The notes beneath the pieces were generated by a model that did not search any database, was not told where the DNA came from, and saw only the letters and a list, made by a program, of their open reading frames with translations. From Dillenia suffruticosa (taxonomy: Eukaryota > Streptophyta > Magnoliopsida > Dilleniales > Dilleniaceae): a stretch of 64,000 bases of DNA. Below are positions 32,142-43,228 of this stretch, in pieces. The stretch is taken from contig JAVTVX010000034.1 in assembly GCA_033439265.1 (NCBI GenBank), positions 14,274,501-14,338,500 on the forward strand. Reading direction: 5' to 3'. A program made the position numbers and the translations under genes. Each line of letters opens with the position of its first letter. Within the stretch, counting starts at the first letter, position 1.

Positions 32142-35012
32142 TATAACACCGACACTGCGGTATCCGTACTATTGTACCCCTATTCAGGAATTAAATAAAA
32201 ATATTTCTCAGTTATATATATAGAGAAATTTTATTTATTTTGATTTTTGATTTTGGGTGTTTTAAATTAAAATTTTTGATATATATATATATATAGTATT
32301 CGTATTACCGATTTGAGATATACCCTATTTTGTTAAAAATTGTAACAAAAAAAAAACAGAGGAGTGCTGCATTTTGACCCAAAACGCAGCACCCCCCACC
32401 AAAATCAGATTAGGGCTTTTAGCCCTAATTTTTCTCTCTCTCTCTCTCTCTTCGCCTCTGCCCCTTCCTGCAACCCGCCGCCCTTCCTCGCCCCATCCGC
32501 TGCTCTCCTCCGCAGTGCACCACCACCACCATCTTCTTCTTCTTCTCTCCCTCTCTACTTCTCTATTTCCCTTTTGGCTGAAAGCTTCTCTCCACCGCTG
32601 CTCATCCCTCTCGCGAGCATGCCAGCTGACAGCGCCTCCTTCCTCACGCCAGTGCGCTACAGTGTAAGCGGGAGCATACCATGGTGTGAGCGTGCCTGCA
32701 CACGAGCGTGCGCCAGTCCGCTAGCACGCGCAACCCGTGAGCATGCCAAAGCGCTATCTTCCCAGCGCCAGCTTCCTCGCGCGAGCGTGCGACTGTAGTC
32801 CAGCTTGCAAGCGCGTGCCTTAGCCGTGAGCGTGCGAGCCAGCAAGCGTGCCAGCCTGCGAGCCCACTAGCCCATGAGCCCGCGATAGGCCGTAAGCCCG
32901 CGAAGCCCCACTGCAGCCCGCAAGCCCACTAGCCTACTGATCCGCAAGTCTACGAACCTCTGTGCAGGTAACTGGCTTAGGGTATTGATCCTAATCTAAG
33001 TGTTTATGATCTAACTAATAAATCTTGTCTTGATAGAGAGCATTACAGATTTTGGAGTGATCAAGAAGATTTTCGGACGAAGGTCTGTGCTGCGAGAAAA
33101 CCCTAGGTGAGAGAAATGCAATCACTTTAACACTTGAATTGATTTTATCGAATTTAGGTTGAAACTAGAATCGGAAACTATATGCATATATATTCTGAAA
33201 TATGTTAAATTCGAGAAAAATTAGAACAAATCAGAAATATTAGAAATTTGATCATTTGTGAGCCAAATGATTCGAAATTGATGAAACGAGAAACGAGAAT
33301 CGAGAAAGGAGATTGTGTAAATTTAGGGTCGTATTAAATTGGAAAGAAAAATTAGAAATCCCTTATTAGACTTTGATTGATATTAAATTGTGATGATTTG
33401 ATTAGGGAAATCTTTTTGGAGACTCAAGGAGTCAGATTAGATTTATTTTGAAAATAGGGAGTGACCACCCTCCCTAGGAAAGTGAGTGAGAGTGTAATAT
33501 CTTGCATGAAATAGTGAAACCTGATTTTATCGTGTTTTTAATAAAACATACTTTTGATATGCATTGTCTCGATGTATGGAATTGAAATTCAAATCCGTTT
33601 TGTGATTATTGAAATGTCGTACTTATGTTTTCTACGATTATGTATCTATGTTTGAAATGAAATGAAATTGTGTCATGATTTGAGAAATAGAACGTTTTCA
33701 ATTCTACCATTACATTGCTTTGTTTAATTTAAATGATTTCTATAAAATATATTGACACATGGATTTGAATTGTTTTGAGAATATGATGAGATGATTTGAC
33801 TATGTGGGTTGGATGCCTACTAGCTTGAGATGATATGATGATATGGCATTATTTGATTGATTCCATAGGTACGAAGGGCGTTTGTAGAAATAACGGGTTA
33901 TCCGGATATGCTTCTGCGGGAGGTATCCGCAAACGTCATATGTCTAATGGTTATAGGCGCGGCCGGTTGAACCCACGTAAGGGGGAGGATGTGTGTGACG
34001 CCACCGTCTAGCACTGGATGGGGTCCTATATACAATGATGAGCTAGCTCCAGCGAACTCACGGCCAACGTCGGGTAGAGAGCTACTTTTGAAAACTCTTT
34101 GCATAATAAAACCCCCGATGCGCCTGTTCTTGGTCATGGTTGACCTTTGCCAGGATCTTTTCAGCTTGCTCTATGAATTACTTGATTTTAAATGGATGCA
34201 TATCTGTATGTTATTGTGTGAATGATTAAATGAGTTCATTTTAGCGAACATATCATAATTTACTGTAAAATTTGAATTATTGGTTATGAATGATATTATT
34301 TGACATTCCAATATTTACCTTCACTATTAGTACTTGAAATTAATCCCCTCACTCACTGGGTATCTTCCTTGATACTCACTTCTCTTCTTTCCCTCCTCAG
34401 ACAGGATTATTGTGCTAGAGCGACGCTTCGGGCTCTAGAGGATTTGGTAGCTCGTTGGCAGATTTGAGTGGTTTTTGACGGTGAGATTTAAATTAAGTTG
34501 AGATATGAGCTCCGCACTTTATTTTTGACCCTGTGAGTCTGGACCTTAAGGTCCGTAGTTGATCGTGTATTTATTATGGGATTGACTGTATAATTTATGT
34601 ACATTTATTTACGAAACTCTCATATTTCATTTGCATTGAGACAAATTGTAGTGTTTAAATGTTAATTTGGGTAAATTGGTTGTAAATTATATAAAACTTA
34701 GGTCCACTCAGTGAGCCGGCTGCTCATGCTCTAGTTGAACATGACAATATTGGTCTGTGGTTAGGATTGTTGGTAATTTACTTAACCTAGCATTGTTCTG
34801 GATGTCTGCTATGGTTGATGGGTTGTTGTGAGGTTGGGATGACCATTTTATTTTATTTATAAGATGATTTTATATTACACAAATTTAAACAGGTTTATTT
34901 GTATATGGGAGACATTCGATTTATGGGGAAGTTCTACTCGATTTTCTGAAAAAATACAGTGGGTATTCAGGGCAACGGGTGACTGTTCACGACTTCGATT
35001 TGGGCGTAACAT
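32142..35012 (+). repeat. E1 3' LTR (2871 bp)
   Basis: Begins TATAACACCGACACTGC (terminal TG mutated to TA) and ends GGGCGTAACA. Contains TATATATAG near 32215, hairpin 1 at 32364-32392 (one mismatch, GTGCTGCATTTTG arm), hairpin 2 at 32409-32429 (perfect), the uninterrupted ACCACCACCATC stretch, GC-rich block (32800-32960) and conserved block (about 33864-33938). Confidence 0.9.
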
Positions 35013-35017
35013 GTTTT
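35013..35017. repeat. TSD of E1, right copy (TGTTT)
   Basis: Exact match to 14410-14414. Confidence 0.8.
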
Positions 35018-35958
35018 TCAACAATTAAAACATTTTTGAGACTCAAGACAAGCTCTAGTTGATCACAATTATTCCAAAAAGACCTCGTACAGAAGTGGCA
35101 CCAGCGATGGAAGCACTCGCTTTTGGATGGGATTGACTCATTGGTGAACCAATTGAGTCGGCAACTGAGACACCACCTTGGGAAGTCGCACTACAACTCT
35201 TTTTGGATGATTGGTCAGGATTATTTCCAAACTTCTTTTTCTTTCCAAAGTTTTCTCGGATTTGACCCCACCTTGAACTATTTTTTTATCCCTCAAGGCC
35301 ATCTGTAGCACATCTTTGAAATTACGAGCATCGGTAATTGTCATTTTCTCTCGAATGTTGAGGTTCAACCTCTCCTGAAAAGATACTCCTTCATGGCTAT
35401 CATTTTCGGCACATACATTCAAAACTTGCTTAGCTCTCTATCATATTCAGTCATAGGTTTATTCCCTTGCCGAAGGTGGAAGAATTCCTTTCGCTTCTGA
35501 TCTCCACAGAAACGGGTATTATATTTTTCATCAAATTCTCTTAAGATTTCGCTCCTAAGTAATGGGAATTGAGGTACACTTCTTTAGATTTTACCACTAA
35601 GTCCATGTTTCTTTATCGAGAAATCTAATAATCATTTCAGCTTATTTTCATCGTCCAATCCCATATCTTGCACGATCTCTAATACCTAGTTAATCCATTC
35701 CTTAGCCGCTATAGTATCGCTCACCTTAGTAAAAGTTTCACAACCCAACTATTGAGTTTCCTTGATCAATTTGGATAAGGTAGTAGAGGGGCAAGTAGAG
35801 GGTGTGGCAATCGTCATAGAGGGTGTATCTATCGCTAGAGGTGTAATAGTGATATTCGTAGTATTTGGTGGTGGCAGAGGTGGTGTTTGTAAGATTTGAT
35901 GGTAGTAGTGGCGGTGTTTGGATTTCGGGTTGATTTTGCTGGCGGAATCTAACTCCAT
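35013..35958 (-). pseudogene. E0 gag, N-terminal and central part
   Basis: Minus strand, ATG at 35958. N-terminal part rich in Pro, Thr and Ser, then a segment near 35760-35700 matching the gag core start, and near 35490-35440 FFHLRQGN.PMTEYD, the counterpart of EFLHLHQGTRSVLEYE in E1. The 35422-35138 frame continues through the basic spacer, and the first half of the CCHC knuckle (C-x2-C) is met at the E1 junction. Frame changes and TAG/TAA stops interrupt it (e.g. 35749 end). E1 inserted inside the knuckle. Confidence 0.75.
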
Positions 35959-36265
35959 ATTTACTCTATCACTCTATGCTCTCTTAGAAGGTGGCCATGG
36001 GAAGAGGAGGGATCTCCGATGGTTCAGGCACTGGGGGTGAGCATTGGCATTAGAGTATGAGAAGAGGAGGTAGCTTCGTGCTCAAAAAGGAGGGAAGCAA
36101 CACCCCTCGTGCATCTCTTTCGCACTATTTACTACAAAGAAATACAAGGTTCAATTAGCATAAATGAGTTAACCTAAGCATGCATAACCGACCCTACATG
36201 AAACTCGACTGTTGTAGAATTCATGGGAGGCTCAAAAACAGTTTAAGAAAATTGCAAAAATCAAT

Positions 36266-36277
36266 GCTCTGATATCA
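36266..36277 (-). other. E0 primer binding site
   Basis: Minus strand TGATATCAGAGC, one base off the iMet-type site TGGTATCAGAGC, seven bases from the LTR end at 36285. Confidence 0.8.
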
Positions 36278-36641
36278 ATTTAATTGTCACGCCTTAGTCC
36301 TTGGACCCAAGGCGACAACCGTCGTGTTGTCTCAAATTACGTGTAACCCCAGGTGCACTCTAAGACTCTACAAGGCTAATCTAGCATCATCACATGTTCA
36401 ATTCCCAACCACTTTCTAAAATCGTAAATTATACTTATAAAGATCTCTTTTAAAAAGATATAGCTAGAACCCTAATAATTATGAGGCAAGGTGGCAAGTC
36501 ATATAAGAAAGTATATATGTATTGAAGGTTTTTGCTTGAAATCTATAAGATGACAAAATTTAGCTTTTGTAAATCTCCATGGATCCATCTATAATCTAAA
36601 AATACCAAAACGGAAGCAACTCACACAAAATATGTGGTTCC

Positions 36642-36644
36642 AAT
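36642..36644. repeat. TSD (AAT) of the CACTA element, left copy
   Basis: AAT, matching 43226-43228; 3 bp is the CACTA duplication length. Confidence 0.7.
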
Positions 36645-36929
36645 CACTACAATGGAAATGACATATAGAGACGGATGAAAACTGTGAGGAAAAAGTGGTA
36701 AAACTGTCGATAAAGTCTTCTCCGATGAATAGAGCTTTAGTTGGGTATAGAGGGGTCGGGATAGATCCATGTCGACGCTTGTCATGACTATTGGAGCATG
36801 TTAAATTTCCGGACGGTTAAAAAAGTGTCAGTAAAAATCGATATTATATCATCAGTTGTAAAGGGTGAGCAAAATTTCAATTTTTATCGTCACTTGTAAA
36901 GAGTTAGTAAATATTATTAATTTTATTGT

Positions 36930-37560
36930 CAGTCATTGTGTTATTAAATATTATTATTTTTATTATCGCTTATAGAAATATTTGATTTGTAAATGTTACC
37001 ACCTTTATTGTCGTTTACAGAATTATTGGGTTAGTAAATGTTACTACTTTTATTATCGCTTATAGATTTATTGGTTAGTAAATATTACTATCTTTACTAT
37101 CGCTTACAGAATTGTTGGGTTAGTAATTGTTACTACTTTATTGTCGCTTACAGACTTATTGGTTAGTAAATGTTACTACTTTTACTATCGCTTACAAAAT
37201 TGTTGGATTAGTAAATGTTACTACCTTTACTATTGCTTACAGAATTATTAGGTTAGTAAATATTACTATTTTTATTGTCACTTACAGGTTTATTGGTTAG
37301 TAAATGTTACTACCTTTCTTGTCGCTTACAAAATTATTGGGTTAGTAAATGTTACTAATTTTATTGTCGGTTATAGAATTATTGAGTTAGTAAATATTAC
37401 TAAATTTATTGTCGAAATGATAGTAAATATTACTACTTTTAGTGTCGCTTTTGTTGGTGAGTAAATTTTACTACTTTTATTGTCGTTTAGGATATATAGT
37501 TAAAGAGTTGTTACTTATTATTAGTAACCAAATGTTACTACTCTTTTGGGTCGGTTATCA
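36930..37560. repeat. About 58-bp subterminal tandem repeats
   Basis: Roughly eleven imperfect units, each with GGTTAGTAAATGTTACTAC, TTTATTGTCGCTTACAGA and ATTATTG. The position near the end of a CACTA element suggests binding sites for its accessory protein. Confidence 0.8.
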
Positions 37561-37789
37561 CAAGGTTAGTAAATGTTAGGATATGTTAATATAAATATTA
37601 CTACTCTATCGTTAAAATATTACGACTTTATCCTCAAGAAAATGTTACAATTGTGGATTAGAAAAGTTAGGAAATATTATAAATACTGTATCTTAGGAAA
37701 TGAAATACTCTTTTATATCATGAAATATACATGATAATATTACAGACACATTACAAGAGAAAGAAAAAGATTGTAACTTCCGGTCAGTA

Positions 37790-38700
37790 CATATCTTCAT
37801 ATCTTCTTAAATAAAATGTTGATGGCAAAAATGTTGACTTGGAGCACCCAAAAAATTCCAGCATCTGTAGCATCTAGTTCCAGAATAAACTGTGATGTGT
37901 GGTATCATTCTATAGTAATAAAATTAATATAATTATAAGGTATATTATAAAAATTTGTACATTTAAATATTACCTTTGTGATGGACTCAGGAGGTGGTGA
38001 TAATGATGATAGTTGGTTTTGATGTGCACTCCCAACATCTTGTATCTAAAGAAGCTAACAATATAAATATAAATAATGTGAATTATTGTTCAGAAATAAA
38101 AATAGTTAGATTATGGTAAGAAGTAAAGAAATTGTATTTGTACCTCAACACCAGCAATGAGCCTTGCTTCATTAACAAAGTTCAATAATTCATCTCGCGG
38201 GTCACTTCCTGCATGTATAGCAACATGCATAAGAACATTGCTCACCAGATTAGTAAGATTATTATTTTATTCCATTAATCATTCCAACATAACAGTTATA
38301 TGTTCATTCTCAGGTTTGCTTGAATGCTGCCGTTGTGATGGAGTTGTAACTTTGCCAACACATCTGATTCTTTCCCTAGAATTAGCCCATTTAACTTTGG
38401 ATATGGGTTGAAAATATTTGATGGAATGAGATTTCGTTTGAGGTAGGAATTTTTAGAGATGTGAGGGAGAAGAGTTTTTGAAGAAAATGAGAAGTTTTGA
38501 TATTTGTGTAGGGAGGAAGGGTTTGCAGTATATATATTTGGTTTAGCACCAAATAAATTTTGTTTTGTAGCGCCAAATAAATTTTTCAAAACCCGCCATT
38601 TTGTCCCGTTTATTACATTTTAGTTTTTGAATTTTTTTGCTATTTACCTCTCTTTTTATAGTTTGAATAATTAACAGAAAATTTTGATTTTGACATATTA
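37790..38700 (-). pseudogene. Decayed coding exons inside the CACTA element, function unknown
   Basis: On the minus strand the frame from about 38400 to 38150 reads WANSRERIRCVGKV, then NNLTNLVSNVLMHV and GSDPRDELLNFVNEARLIAGVE, with two in-frame stops near 38265 and 38250. A GTACAAAT donor follows at about 38143, a T-rich intron of about 95 nt, and a short exon (about 38047-37976; IQDVGSAHQNQ...PPPESITK) ending at a GTAATATT donor. I do not recognise the family; the position suggests the element's accessory (TNPA-like) gene. No conserved Transposase_24 signature is visible. Confidence 0.4.
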
Positions 38701-38837
38701 CTATATAATTTCGTGAAGTAGTAGTAAGTATTACTATCATGTTCTATATAACTCACCGTGAAGTAGTAGTAAGTATTACTACCATGTTCTATATAACTCC
38801 CCGTGAAGTAGTAGTAAGTATTACGATCATATTACTA

Positions 38838-39025
38838 AATCGGGCGCATACCTGTGCGGCACAAGCATGCTAGAGCCGCCAGGCATGGGCATCGTGGTGC
38901 AGCATGAGGCATAAACTGCCGGCACAAGTAGGTGAAGCAAGGGCAAAGTGGGGCGGCATGAGGCATGAACCGGCAGCACAAGCAGGCTAGAGTCGAGAGG
39001 CAAGGGCAATGTCCTGTGCTCGTGG
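38838..39025. repeat. GC-rich minisatellite
   Basis: Imperfect units of about 70 bp with GCATGAGGCAT, CCGGCACAAGYAGG and AGGCAAGGGCAA in otherwise very AT-rich sequence. Confidence 0.6.
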
Positions 39026-39499
39026 GGTATAAATCATAGAATATAGAATTATAAATAATTACAAATGAAAAAAGTTGAAAATTATGGAAATACATTCATA
39101 CATTGATACATGTTTATCACTACATATTCAAGTAAGAAACAAATTAAAAAACCTAGAATTATAAATAAATACAAATTAAAAAAGTGAAAAAAGTGAAACG
39201 AAAATGAGGATACAGATCCTGAATTATACGAAATTCTAAACACTTAATACATATGATAAATTATCTTAGATTTTATAATTAAGGAATATGATAATTAAGT
39301 TGTACATACTAATATTATATTATACTAATATAATATTTTACTAATTACATTGATAATAATTATATTATTTAAATTAATATTGATAATTATAATTATAATA
39401 AATTTATAAATTTATGTTATGAAACTATTTATAATTTGTTATAATTTATAGTTCTATTATTAAATATAATAAAATGTATCATATAATACTATAATCCTA

Positions 39500-39590
39500 A
39501 GAGCGCATGCGTTATTGCACGCCTGGCACAACCGCCCTTGCCCCGCGACACTGCCGTTTAGGCTTGTGCATGCATTCTTGCATGCTATAA
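39500..39590. repeat. Short GC-rich island
   Basis: GCATGCG, CTGGCACAACCGCCCTTGCC and GCATGCATTCTTGCATGC lie in AT-rich surroundings; related in wording to the GC-rich units at 38838 and 41740. Confidence 0.45.
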
Positions 39591-39970
39591 TATAGTAACG
39601 CTTACTACTACAAAATAGTAACGCTTACTACTATAAAATAATAACATTTATTATAAATTAGTAACATTTATTATAAAATTATAACATTTACTATTATATG
39701 TGAAAGATAGTAAATTTATTTGTCTCTCATGATAGAAAAATAGTAACATTTATTTAGACTAATCACAATAGTCAAATTAACAGATAATAAGTTGTATGGA
39801 ATAATAATATTAAATTATAGTAATATAATGTTAATCAAATAATTTTGATAATCATAATTATAATAAATTTATAAATTTATATTATGAAACAATATAATTT
39901 ATAATTTATAAATGTATATTATGAAATAATATAATTTATAGTTATATTATATTGGGCAAGCAACATATTT
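39590..39970. repeat. AT-rich GTAACATTTACTAT repeats
   Basis: TAGTAACATTTA words and one unit with AATTAACAGATAATAAG (39778) that recurs in the array at 42100-42840. Confidence 0.6.
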
Positions 39971-40276
39971 ATGTTTCGCGCGCTTATACTGCCATTTATA
40001 TTCAAATAATTCAAGCAAAGTCGCGAGAAATGTTGAAAATCTATACGTGTGTTTTTTTCCTTCCTTGACAAATTTATTACGAGGCTTAAATTTTTAATGA
40101 GGTTTTTAAAATTTTTACCATATGGTTATAGTTTGGAATGGAATAGTTATAGTGAATACTCAGAGAGTAGTGTTTCATATGTGTTATTTTATTGTTACGT
40201 GTGTAATTTTTAACATTACATATTTTCATTAGCATTATTTTCCTTTTTTTATATAAATTTTAGTTTTAAAAAATAT

Positions 40277-41455
40277 TTGTTACCCTACTTGTTACTATTT
40301 GTTATAATTTGTACGAAGAGAAGTGGCAATTCTTCCCACTTGTTACCACGCGAACCGCTTGTTCAATTGTTATCATTGTTACGATATTTTATTATACAAA
40401 ATTTATATAATTATTGTTTTACCATTTGTTACATTTACATTGGACCAAAATCACTTATTACTACTTATTATTATTGTTACCACAATAAAAATTATTGTTA
40501 CTAGAATTAAAGTAATTATTACCATTTGTACGAAGAGAAAATAGTAATTGTTACCACTTGTTACCGCGCGACCCGTTTGTTACCAATTGTTATCATTGTT
40601 ACGATATTATATTATATAAAATTTATATAATTATTATCTTACCACTTGTTACATTAGATCAATATTACCACTTATTATCATTGTTACCACAATAAAATCA
40701 TTGTTATCATAATTAAAGTAATTGTTACCGTTTGTTACCATTTGTACAAAGAGGAAATAGTAATTATTACCAGTTGTTACTCGCGACCCGATTGTTACCA
40801 ATTGTTACTATTGTTACGATTTTCTACTATACAAAATTTATATAATTATTGTCTTACCCACTTATTATATTGGATCAAAATCACTTGTTACCACTTATTA
40901 TCATTATTACCAAAATAAAAATCATTCTTACCGGAATTAAAGTAATTGTTACCGTTTGTTATCGTTTGTTACCATTTGTACGAAGAGAAAGTAGTAATTG
41001 TTAGCACTTGTTACCACGCAATCCGTTTGTTATTAATTGTTACCATTATTACGATATTCTATTATACAAAATTTATATAATTATTGTTTTGTCACGTGTT
41101 ATATTGGATCAAGATCATTTGTTATCACTTATTATCATTGTTATCACAATAAAAATCATTGTTATTGGAATTAAACTAATTGTTATCTTTTGTTACCATT
41201 TGTACGAAGAGGAAGCAGTAATTGTTACCACTTGTTACCACGCGACTCGCTTGTTACCAATTATTACTATTATTACGATATTCTATTATACAAAATTTAT
41301 ATAATTATTGTCTTATCAGTTATTATATCGGACCAAAATCACTTGTTATCATTTATTATCATTGTTACCACAATAAAAATCATGTTATTGGAATTAAAGT
41401 AATTGTTACCATTTGTATGAAGAGGAAGCAGTAATTCTTAATACTTGTTACCGTC
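40277..41455. repeat. Tandem array of five units of about 215-236 bp
   Basis: The junction word CTTGTTACCACGCGACCCG (with variants) falls near 40341, 40559, 40773, 41009 and 41231, spacings 218, 214, 236 and 222. Each unit also has ATACAAAATTTATATAATTA, a stretch like TTGGATCAAAATCACTTGTT, CACAATAAAAATCATTGTTA and TTTGTACGAAGAG. A broken unit starts near 41446 and a lone junction appears near 41975. The frames in it come from the repeat. Confidence 0.85.
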
Positions 41456-41734
41456 TTTTCACACTTTTAGTTTTTGAAATTTTGATTATTATATGCTTTT
41501 TACCCTTTTTATCATTGTTTTTGTTTTACAATTAATAGAAAATTTTTATCTCTATTACTATATAATTACGTCAAGTAGTAGTAAATATTACTATTATATT
41601 ACTGTTAGTATATTTCTTATTTTATTATTATTACTACATTATCACATAATTTTAATTACATAATTTTATATTTAGATAATTTGATATGATTATATTATTT
41701 AAAATAATAATATTAATTATATCATGATATGGGT

Positions 41735-41945
41735 TATGCGGGGTTCGTAGCACGAGCAGTGCGCTTGCACGGTACAGCCGCGTAGGCATGTGCATGCATG
41801 CTCTCTTGCTTGCGCGATATTGCCGTGCGGGACCCCGCGGTATAGCCGCGCAGGCATGAGCACGTATCCTCTTTTGCTTGCGCGGTACTGTTGTGTGGGC
41901 CCTAGTGGTATAGCCGCCCAGGCATGAGCACGCATGCTGCGGAAG
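41735..41945. repeat. GC-rich tandem units of about 80 bp
   Basis: About 2.5 units with GTATAGCCGCGCAGGCATGAGCACG, broken here into GGTATAGCCGCGCAGG and CATGAGCACG, and TTGCTTGCGCGGTA; a sharp GC-rich patch inside AT-rich DNA. Confidence 0.65.
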
Positions 41946-42099
41946 CACTTGTTATTATTAGTTCTTATCATTTGTTACCATGCCACCCACTTGTTACCAT
42001 TTGTTACCATGTTATATTATACAAATTTTATATAATTATTTACTTACCATTTGTTATGTTGGATCAATCCATGTTGTCATTTATTCTTTGTTAGCTATC

Positions 42100-42840
42100 A
42101 CTTATAGAAGGTAGTAAATTTATTTATCTCTCGTGATAAAATGATAGTAATATTTACTATTAAACTAACCACAATAGTCGAATTAACAGATAATAAGATA
42201 TACTAACATTTATTATGAAATCATAATAAAATATAGTAACATTTACTATTATAATAATTGAAATGAAAAGTAGTAAATTTATTTGTCTTTCATGATGAAA
42301 GGATAGTAACATTCGCTATTAAGCTAACCAAAATAGTCGAATTAATAGATAATAAGATATACTAAAATTTATTATGTAACCATGATAAATATAGTAACAT
42401 TTACTATAAAATAGTAATATTTACTATTATAATAATGGATGTGAAAGATAGTGAATTTATTTGTCTGCTATGATAAAAGGATAGTAACATTTACTATTAA
42501 TCTAACAACAATAATCAAATTAACAGATAATAACATATAGTAACTATTACTATATAATCACAGTAAAATATAGTAACATTTACTATAAAATAGTAATATT
42601 TACTATTATAATAATACATATGAAACGTAGTAAAATTATTTATCTCTCATCATAAAAGATACTAACATTTATTATTAAGCTAACCACAATATTCAAATTA
42701 ACAGATAATAAGATACAATAACATTTATTATATAACTACAATAACATTTACTATAAAATAGTAATATTTATTGTTAAAATAGTAACATTTACTATTAAAA
42801 TAGAAATATTTACTATAATATAATAATATTATCAGCGAAA
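42100..42840. repeat. AT-rich tandem array, units of about 158-180 bp
   Basis: AATTAACAGATAATAAGATA falls near 42183, 42341, 42520 and 42700; each unit also has TAGTAACATTTACTAT and TTATTTGTCTCTCATGAT-like words. About four units. Confidence 0.75.
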
Positions 42841-43225
42841 TAGTAACACTTACCGCTACTTATCATTTCATTTTACACTTATCATTCTTGACTATATTTA
42901 CCCATCATCATAACAAGTGAGATACTTTTCAAAATCGTGACTACAAAATCTATATTTTGCCATTACAACTTATAGCCGTAAGGATAGGGTTATTTAAATT
43001 CAGACGTCCTTATATCCGTAAGTATAGAGTGTTGGTTATACAAACGGTTTGCTATCTTTATCCACGGTTTAAATTGTTTTACCGACGACCATTTTAAAAC
43101 TGTCGAAAAATATATACTACTCCCGACGGTTTCAACTATAACCGTCTGTATTGTTTCAAAAAACCATTGGTAATACTTACCGTGAGTAAACGTTACCGTC
43201 GGCATAATGCTTTTAGTTTGTAGTG

Positions 43226-43228
43226 AAT
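43226..43228. repeat. TSD (AAT) of the CACTA element, right copy
   Basis: Matches 36642-36644. Confidence 0.7.

Larger units (their letters stand above)
14415..35012 (+). mobile_element. E1: Ty3/gypsy chromovirus-like retrotransposon, interrupted by E2
   Basis: It has TGTAACACCGACACTGC at the left LTR edge and TATAACACCGACACTGC at the 3' LTR edge (TG changed to TA). Order: 5' LTR (14415-14808 plus 24354-26829), PBS (26837-26848), gag, spacer/intron, pol, polypurine tract, 3' LTR (32142-35012). The target duplication TGTTT is exact. Without E2 it is about 11.05 kb and its LTRs are 2870 and 2871 bp. Two aligned rows (25741-25860 against the 3' LTR) differ at 16 of 120 bases, so the insertion is older than E2. 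Pol order (PR-RT-RH-INT) and a C-terminal chromodomain-like segment place it with chromoviruses, probably Tekay/Del. Confidence 0.9.
36645..43225. mobile_element. CACTA element (6581 bp) inserted in the E0 LTR
   Basis: The left end reads CACTACAATGGAAATG (36645) and the right end ...TTTTAGTTTGTAGTG (43225), i.e. CACTACAAACTAAAAGC inverted, so the two ends share CACTACAA and a later GACGG word. The 3-bp target duplication AAT is exact (36642-36644 and 43226-43228). Inside are about 58-bp subterminal repeats, a small decayed coding segment (37790-38700, minus), GC-rich repeats and several tandem arrays. No TNPD-type transposase frame was seen, so it is non-autonomous or gutted. Confidence 0.82.

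Noticed and set aside
36930..37560. Regular repeats that look CRISPR-like at first sight
   Set aside because: Units are imperfect and have no unique spacers; they are CACTA subterminal repeats in a plant genome.
41652..41971. Minus-strand frames of 84 and 98 codons with many Ala, His and Arg
   Set aside because: They read the GC-rich tandem units; the repeats explain the open frame.
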